Assembly (NCBI GenBank): GCA_050732995.1 | Contig: JBOHSA010000131.1 | Location: forward strand, 1-31,781 | Direction: 5' to 3' | Length of the DNA: 31,781 nucleotides | Source: JBOHSA01 sp050732995 | GTDB lineage: Bacteria; Gemmatimonadota; Gemmatimonadetes; Gemmatimonadales; GWC2-71-9 | In this document: piece after piece, positions 28,174-31,781 of the stretch | How the letters are laid out: each line of letters opens with the position of its first letter | How positions within the stretch are numbered: position 1 is the stretch's first letter | The notes under the pieces: generated by a model | Database searches by the model: none | Seen by the model: the letters and a program-made list of their open reading frames with translations, nothing else | Told to the model about the DNA's origin: nothing | Program-made: the position numbers and the translations under genes

Positions 28174-28245
28174 AGCCACCGGTCGGATTTGAACCGACGA
28201 CCGCTCGATTACGAATCGAGAGCTCTACCACTGAGCTACGGTGGC
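28174..28245 (-). tRNA. tRNA-Thr (anticodon CGU)
   Basis: Read on the minus strand this folds as a complete tRNA. The acceptor is GCCACCG / CGGTGGC, the D arm GCTCAGTGGTAGAGC, and the anticodon stem CTCGA/TCGAG with loop TTCGTAA, giving anticodon CGT (codon ACG, Thr). The T arm is GTCGG-TTCAAAT-CCGAC. The discriminator base is U and no CCA is encoded. The 5' half is duplicated at 29547-29586, so this gene is the attachment site of an integrative element. The insertion lies upstream of the tRNA. Confidence 0.95.
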
Positions 28246-28246
28246 G
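28207..28246 (-). repeat. att copy 1: 40-bp block within the tRNA-Thr 5' half
   Basis: This 40-bp block is identical to 29547-29586. It covers the tRNA from its first base through the D arm and most of the anticodon arm. The identity ends in the anticodon stem on one side and one base beyond the tRNA 5' end on the other. It is the core of an integrase attachment site. Confidence 0.85.
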
Positions 28247-28251
28247 TGGCC

Positions 28252-28293
28252 CCTAACTTAGCCACGCGCCGCTCCATCCGGTACTCCACGGCC
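28252..28293 (-). pseudogene. Integrase C-terminal remnant
   Basis: On the minus strand this stretch reads AVEYRMERRVAKLG, matching the C-terminal EVVEFRVEQHVTKLG of the integrase pseudogene at 29686-29726. By eye about 32 of 41 bases agree. A stop codon (TGA) precedes it and no other integrase sequence follows, so it is the last trace of a second, related integrase next to att copy 1. Its CTAAGTTAGGG may double as a -10 box for the tRNA. Confidence 0.6.
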
Positions 28294-28335
28294 GTTCACA
28301 AGGCCGGCTGTCTGGCAGCCTCCCTCCCGAGTCGT

Positions 28336-29358
28336 CTAGCGCTCGTAGGTCCGGGCACCAGCCGTGAACGCCGAGACTGGGCTGTGTGTGTCGAACCACT
28401 CGACGCGCAGCGTCGCCGCGCCCGTCAGCTCGACCAGCAGGGTCCCGGCTGGATAGGTCGTATTAGGCAGCGCGTCCGCGCCGATGGCCCAGAGGCGCAG
28501 CGCTACCCGGCCGCTCGCCGGCGTGATGCTCTCCCAAGCCGGCGCGGCGGGATCTACCGCCACGAGGTGCCCAAGCGTCATGCCCGGCCACGCGTCGCCA
28601 AGACTGACGATGCGCGTCTCCTCACGTTCCACGTAGCGTGCCAGCCACAACAACATGTGCTCGTTGCCAAACATGAGCGGCTCGTTCGTCTTCGGCGATC
28701 CGGCGATGAACCAGCCGCCCGACGCCGTGCCCGCGACGTCGTAAGTGAGCCGGCCCAGTGGATCGGACAGCGAGGTGACCCGAGCGAGCAGGTCCGACTT
28801 CAGGGGTTCGGGAAACTGCTCGATGGGGTTCTGGCCGTTGAGGTACCCAGCGTGGTAGCGCTCCGGCACGACGAACGCGCGCTCGACGCCGTAGTTCAAT
28901 AGGCCGAAGTCGAACCCGTGCTCGTAGAGCATCGTGGCGACGACCTGACCCGGCGCGATCGCCGAGCCCACGGCGAGGCCGGGAGCGGGGGTGACGTGGC
29001 CGAACGTCCAGACCAACCCCCGCGGGCCTTCGACGGTGATGTACCCGTCGGCGACGGCCGCGAGCCGAACCACGACCCCGCTTCCCGGCGCGCTGATGGA
29101 CTGCCGCTCGCGGTGGCATGGACGGGTCGATTGGAGAATGATGAAGGCGTCGCACGTGATCCAGTACGTGTGGGGGGTCGGGAAGACCTTGTTGTTGTAG
29201 CCGATCGGTGTGATACGCGCGAGCGTCGCGACCGGGATCGGCGCGTGGGTGAAATGCGGGCCGGGGGGAGGGATCGAGGGCTGGTCCGGCCCCTGGTCCC
29301 GACAGCAGAGCGCCGCCGCCACGAGCGCGGCGCCGCAGACTCGGACGATCCCTCGCAT
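28336..29358 (-). CDS. Putative lipoprotein with degenerate M23/LytM-like domain
   Basis: A 340-residue protein starting MRGIVRVCGAALVAAALCC, a signal or lipoprotein-like leader, then a Pro-rich linker. The central segment GSGVVVRLAAVADGYITVEGP...VWTFGHV...LAVGSAIAPGQVVATML resembles the M23 peptidase / biotinyl-lipoyl hybrid fold. The usual HLHF metal motif is replaced by FDFGLLNY, so zinc peptidase activity is doubtful. ATG 29358 is chosen because the leader begins there; the frame continues to 29571 only by reading through the tRNA fragment. It is the sole intact gene between the two att copies. The C-terminal half (from about residue 170) is not recognised. Confidence 0.6.
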   Translation of the reverse strand: MRGIVRVCGAALVAAALCCRDQGPDQPSIPPPGPHFTHAPIPVATLARITPIGYNNKVFPTPHTYWITCDAFIILQSTRPCHRERQSISAPGSGVVVRLAAVADGYITVEGPRGLVWTFGHVTPAPGLAVGSAIAPGQVVATMLYEHGFDFGLLNYGVERAFVVPERYHAGYLNGQNPIEQFPEPLKSDLLARVTSLSDPLGRLTYDVAGTASGGWFIAGSPKTNEPLMFGNEHMLLWLARYVEREETRIVSLGDAWPGMTLGHLVAVDPAAPAWESITPASGRVALRLWAIGADALPNTTYPAGTLLVELTGAATLRVEWFDTHSPVSAFTAGARTYER

Positions 29359-29433
29359 GGTCCCATCCTGGCGCCTGGCGACCCGTTGCGCAACCGCCGC
29401 GACACGAGCTCCCGGTGCCGGAGTCGCCGCTCG

Positions 29434-29454
29434 TGGTGCCAATGGTGGTGCCAA
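29434..29454 (+). repeat. Paired TGGTGCCAA repeats, left of att copy 2
   Basis: TGGTGCCAA occurs at 29434-29442 and 29446-29454, direct orientation, 12 bp apart. The same pair recurs at 29634-29653 on the other side of the att core. This spacing and placement resemble integrase arm-type binding sites. The rest of 29359-29546 shows no gene. Confidence 0.55.
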
Positions 29455-29546
29455 ACGTTTCGTTGCCCACCGTCGCCGGCAGTCGCACTCGTCACCGCGC
29501 ACCGCTGAAACACGACGGTCAGCGCTGGTAAGCGCTGGCCGTGCGG

Positions 29547-29586
29547 GATTACGAATCGAGAGCTCTACCACTGAGCTACGGTGGCG
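29547..29586 (-). repeat. att copy 2: 40-bp duplicate of the tRNA-Thr 5' half
   Basis: Exact direct copy of 28207-28246 without the 3' half of the tRNA, so not a functional tRNA. The integrase pseudogene's reading frame ends inside it (TAG at 29565-29567). Confidence 0.85.
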
Positions 29587-30435
29587 AATTGTTGCGACAA
29601 CAAGTTACCAAATCGGCCGACAGGTCTACGCCGTGGTGCCAATGTGGTGCCAACTCCGACCCCCCGCAGCGCCTCCAACCGAGTCCCTAACTTAGTGACG
29701 TGCTGCTCCACACGGAACTCCACCACTTCAGCGCGGTGCCGTACCTGGCCGAAGTGCCCGTAGACCTTCCGCACCATCGCCTCGCCACCGTGGCCCATTT
29801 CCCGAGCGACCGTGTAAGTGCTCGCTGGCGCCCCAGCATCGAGAGTCTGCAACCGAGCCGCGCAGTAGGTGTGCCGGAACATCTTGGAGCGAATCTCACC
29901 AGCCTTCCAGCCCGCACGCAGTGCCACAGCGTCGAGCAACTTCCGGAAATCCGTCGGCATGGCCTCCGCAACCGTCCGGTAGCTCGGGAAAAGCAACCGG
30001 CTCGGCGGATGCTCGGCGAGGTAACGCTCCAGGGCCTCGCGCAACTGCGGCCACAAAGTGGGCCGAGCGATGCGACGTGGCCGTCTTGAGTCGAAGGATC
30101 AGCGCGGTACGTCCCGTGCCGCTTCGAGCAGCAACGCGGCATCGTGGATTTCGAGCCACTTTGCTTCGCCGCGCCGCCGGTGACGGCTTTTCATCGAAGT
30201 CGCCCACGGGATCGTACCCTGAGGGCACGACGCGCTCGGCGCGCGCTCTCTTATACAGATTCGACAGGCAACTCAGGTGATGCCGAACGCTGCTCGCGGA
30301 CATCGCGCCCTTCCGGCCGTTGGGGGTCGCCAGGAGCCGATTCGCCCAACGGCGCACGTGCGCCACCGTGATGGACGCCAGATCGCACTGAACACCGAAG
30401 AACGCGACGGCGCGGTCCAGGCATTTCTCCGTCAC
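29565..30435 (-). pseudogene. Tyrosine recombinase/integrase, frameshifted and internally deleted
   Basis: The N-terminal core-binding domain is read from GTG 30435 (TEKCLDRAVAFFGVQCDLAS ... SSVRHHLSCLSNLYKRARA). Around 30170 the homologous frame shifts to AKWLEIHDAALLLEAARDVPR, ended by a TGA at 30099-30101. LKTATSHRS follows in the first frame, then LWPQLREALERYLAEHPPS ... MFRHTYCAARLQT ... REMGHGGEAMVRKVYGHF in the second. The region that normally carries the first catalytic Arg (a TGGRxSEVLGL-type motif) is missing between ARDVPR and LKTATSH. The C-terminal RHT, GHGG and the Tyr of VYGHF remain. With two or more frame changes, a stop and a deletion, this cannot make an active enzyme. Its 3' end lies in the att core. 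Confidence 0.85.
29634..29653 (+). repeat. Paired TGGTGCCAA repeats, right of att copy 2
   Basis: TGGTGCCAA at 29634-29642 and 29645-29653, 11 bp apart. With the pair at 29434 it brackets the att core, giving a P-arm/core/P'-arm layout. It lies within the 3' end of the integrase reading frame. Confidence 0.55.
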
Positions 30436-30650
30436 GTCCAGCCAACCCCCGCGGGCGGCACTCCAGCCTCGGCCGGGTCTCGCCGCTCACGTACGAACAG
30501 CGCTATGCCGCGGCCTGAGCGGCCCAATCCCAACCCGTCCACGGAATGGGGGCAACTCCAGTATACTCTGAGCCGTGGAGCTGATCATCGTTGCCCGACG
30601 CTCTCGACACACTAGGCGCAGATCACCCTGCCACTCGACGAGCGCCGTGA
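30436..30650. other. Gap between the integrase pseudogene and the STAS/HATPase gene
   Basis: No intact gene is seen. GTATACTC at 30561-30568 offers a -10-like TATACT (30562-30567) about 90 bp before the ATG of the rightward gene, but there is no good -35. The left part may hold further eroded integrase N-terminal sequence on the minus strand. Confidence 0.35.
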
Positions 30651-31550
30651 ATGACGAATACGGGACGTGAGACCTCCGAGAGGAACCGAGTGCGCATAAC
30701 GCCGTCAGGCAACGACTTTCGCAACGCAAGCGAACTTGACCCTAGATCCGCTGGTCAGGATCCTCGCGACAATCGGCTTCGGGAAGGCACAGTCGAGATT
30801 GACCTAAGGCGCTGCGCCTTCGTGCGTCCAGCGGCCGCCTTGTGGTGCCTCATTTACCCACTGTTGGCGAAACGAAAAGGCGCGGACTGTACGCTGCTCG
30901 TTCCGACTGATGCGGGCGCCTGCGAATACCTAAAGTCTTTGGGACTGTTCGATCTGCTACACGAGGCAGGCGTGCATGTCGATACCCGCGGAATCCGAGA
31001 TCGCCCTGCACCGCAGTTGGTCCTCCCCCTGACGCGCTTTGAGCGACAGGATGATGTCGAGCGGATCGCGAACGAGGTATTGGATCGACTCTCTAAATCG
31101 GGGCTGGGGGCTGCCAATCTCCATCCGCTCGTGAGTGAGGTCTTCGCGGAGCTCGCCCTCAACGCGGTCGAGCACTCAGAGTCTACCATCGCGGCATTCG
31201 GGTTTGTCCAGTTCTACGAGTTCCGCGAAGGCCAGCGCTTCGTTTGTGGCGTTGCGGATGGCGGCATTGGCATCCGGGCGTCCCTCGAAAAGAATCCAGC
31301 ACTGCGCTCACGCGTCCCCTACGACTGGGCTGCTATCGAGCTCGCGGTACGTGAGAGGGTGACGGGAACGGGCGACAGAACAAGGGGTATCGGCCTTTAC
31401 GGCGTTGCCGAAGACATGCGCAAGCCCGGAAGACAGCTGATCCTGCACTCCGGAATCGGCTCCTTGATGATCAGCGAAGAAATGGAAACAGAGGCGAGAC
31501 GCACGACTCTCTTCCCTGGGACGCTCGCATACGCGTCGATCCCGACCTAG
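30651..31550 (+). CDS. STAS-like domain fused to HATPase (GHKL) domain, signalling protein
   Basis: This 299-residue protein starts with a STAS-like fold (EIDLRRCAFVRPAAALWCLIYPLLAKRKGADCTLLVP ... LKSLGLFDLLHEAGV) and ends with a GHKL ATP-binding domain. The N box is ELALNAVEHS (Glu167, Asn171), the G1 box VADGGIGI, and the G2 box TRGIGLYGVAEDM. There is no histidine-kinase dimerisation helix, so it resembles anti-sigma/partner-switch ATPases. ATG 30651 has a weak ribosome-binding site; GTG 30690, preceded by AGAGGAA, is a good alternative (286 residues). Base composition is clearly lower in GC than the rest of the window, pointing to transfer. It is probably co-transcribed with the DUF4325-type gene 14 bp downstream. 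Confidence 0.78.
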   Translation: MTNTGRETSERNRVRITPSGNDFRNASELDPRSAGQDPRDNRLREGTVEIDLRRCAFVRPAAALWCLIYPLLAKRKGADCTLLVPTDAGACEYLKSLGLFDLLHEAGVHVDTRGIRDRPAPQLVLPLTRFERQDDVERIANEVLDRLSKSGLGAANLHPLVSEVFAELALNAVEHSESTIAAFGFVQFYEFREGQRFVCGVADGGIGIRASLEKNPALRSRVPYDWAAIELAVRERVTGTGDRTRGIGLYGVAEDMRKPGRQLILHSGIGSLMISEEMETEARRTTLFPGTLAYASIPT

Positions 31551-31564
31551 AAACGGCCAGTCCA

Positions 31565-31781
31565 GTGTCCTGTCTCGCCCTCCACGACTTGCTAAAGAAT
31601 CGCGTGCTCGTCACCCGCGCGTCTGCGCGAGGTCTCGCGCCCGCCATCGAGACTGCGATCCGCGACGCCCGCGGAGCGCTGAAGCTGGATTTCAGCCGCG
31701 TTGACGGCATGACACCGTCATTCCTCGACGAGTTACTCTCCGTAGTTGAGGAAGCGTTCGCGCGCCTGAATGTCCATTCCT
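31565..31781 (+). CDS. STAS-like DUF4325-type protein, 3'-truncated by window end
   Basis: From GTG 31565 an open frame runs to the window edge (72 residues): MSCLALHDLLKNRVLVTRAS, then AIETAIRDARGALKLDFSRV and DGMTPSFLDELLSVVEEAF. The LDFSRVDGMTPSFLDELL block matches the DFSGV-x(3)-SSFADEL-type core of the STAS-like DUF4325 family. It lies 14 bp after the STAS/HATPase gene in the same direction. Small DUF4325 proteins and HATPase proteins are a plausible phospho-switch or scaffold pair. The function is unknown and the C-terminus is not visible. Confidence 0.7.
   Translation, partial: MSCLALHDLLKNRVLVTRASARGLAPAIETAIRDARGALKLDFSRVDGMTPSFLDELLSVVEEAFARLNVHS

Larger units (their letters stand above)
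28246..31781. mobile_element. Decayed tandem integrative elements at tRNA-Thr (right end outside window)
   Basis: Two units with the same order are seen: att core, then the 3' end of a leftward tyrosine integrase, then cargo. Unit A (28246-29546) has only an integrase C-terminal remnant and an M23-like lipoprotein gene. Unit B (29547 onward) has a frameshifted integrase pseudogene and a lower-GC STAS/HATPase pair. The outer att copy of unit B is not in the window. Loss of both integrases suggests the array is now immobile unless an integrase acts in trans. Confidence 0.65.

Noticed and set aside
27503..28231. Minus-strand open frame starting MVELSIRN and running across the secreted-protein gene
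   Set aside because: Its first residues are translated tRNA sequence and the remainder is the antisense of a gene with a clear signal peptide and Shine-Dalgarno.
29359..29571. N-terminal extension of the M23-like protein beginning MVELSIRN
   Set aside because: It reads through the duplicated tRNA fragment. The signal-type leader begins at 29358.

Overview
The window is about 70% G+C, densely packed and looks like one metagenomic contig end. Best guess for the host is a soil-type Gemmatimonadota or a similar GC-rich lineage. The reasons are the base composition, the frequent GTG/TTG starts, an Arg-rich 'DRR'-repeat protein, purine-rich micro-repeats, and TA(G/A)GTTAG-like promoter boxes. No rRNA or marker gene fixes the taxon. 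The contig opens with 76 C residues, probably a sequencing artefact.

Region 1 (77-6991) is a purine-oxidation-like block. A 5'-truncated M20 amidohydrolase (allantoate/N-carbamoyl-amino-acid type) converges on a leftward operon. That operon holds a small DRR-repeat protein, a two-TM protein, and the molybdenum, 2Fe-2S and FAD subunits of a xanthine-dehydrogenase-family enzyme, then a two-domain multicopper oxidase.

Region 2 (7309-10296) is the glyoxylate shunt: malate synthase and isocitrate lyase.

Region 3 (10520-22604) is a ten-gene operon, with nearly every junction overlapping, behind a TTGACA-N16-TAGGTT promoter. It encodes a full reductive pyrimidine pathway. PreT/PreA reduce uracil or thymine, dihydropyrimidinase opens the ring, beta-ureidopropionase releases beta-alanine, a class III aminotransferase gives malonate semialdehyde, and MmsA gives acetyl-CoA (or propionyl-CoA from thymine). 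The acetyl-CoA can enter the adjacent glyoxylate shunt. The operon also carries an NCS1 nucleobase permease, an unusual NRAMP-related transporter without the metal motifs, an FMN 2-hydroxyacid oxidase and an ICMT-like membrane methyltransferase.

Region 4 (22601-28245) holds an ABC exporter, a Cys-rich small protein, a signal-peptidase-like protein whose catalytic Lys is Arg, a hypothetical protein, a PilT-like ATPase with a duplicated N-terminal domain, a secreted protein and tRNA-Thr(CGU).

Region 5 (28207-31781) is a decayed tandem array of integrative elements at that tRNA. A 40-bp exact copy of the tRNA 5' half lies 1.3 kb away. Each copy is followed by the 3' end of related tyrosine-integrase sequences, one a 40-bp remnant and the other a frameshifted pseudogene. 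Paired TGGTGCCAA repeats flank the distal copy like integrase arm sites. Cargo is an M23-like lipoprotein and a lower-GC STAS/HATPase plus DUF4325-type gene pair that runs off the window. This pair and the tandem att structure are the most likely places for something undescribed.
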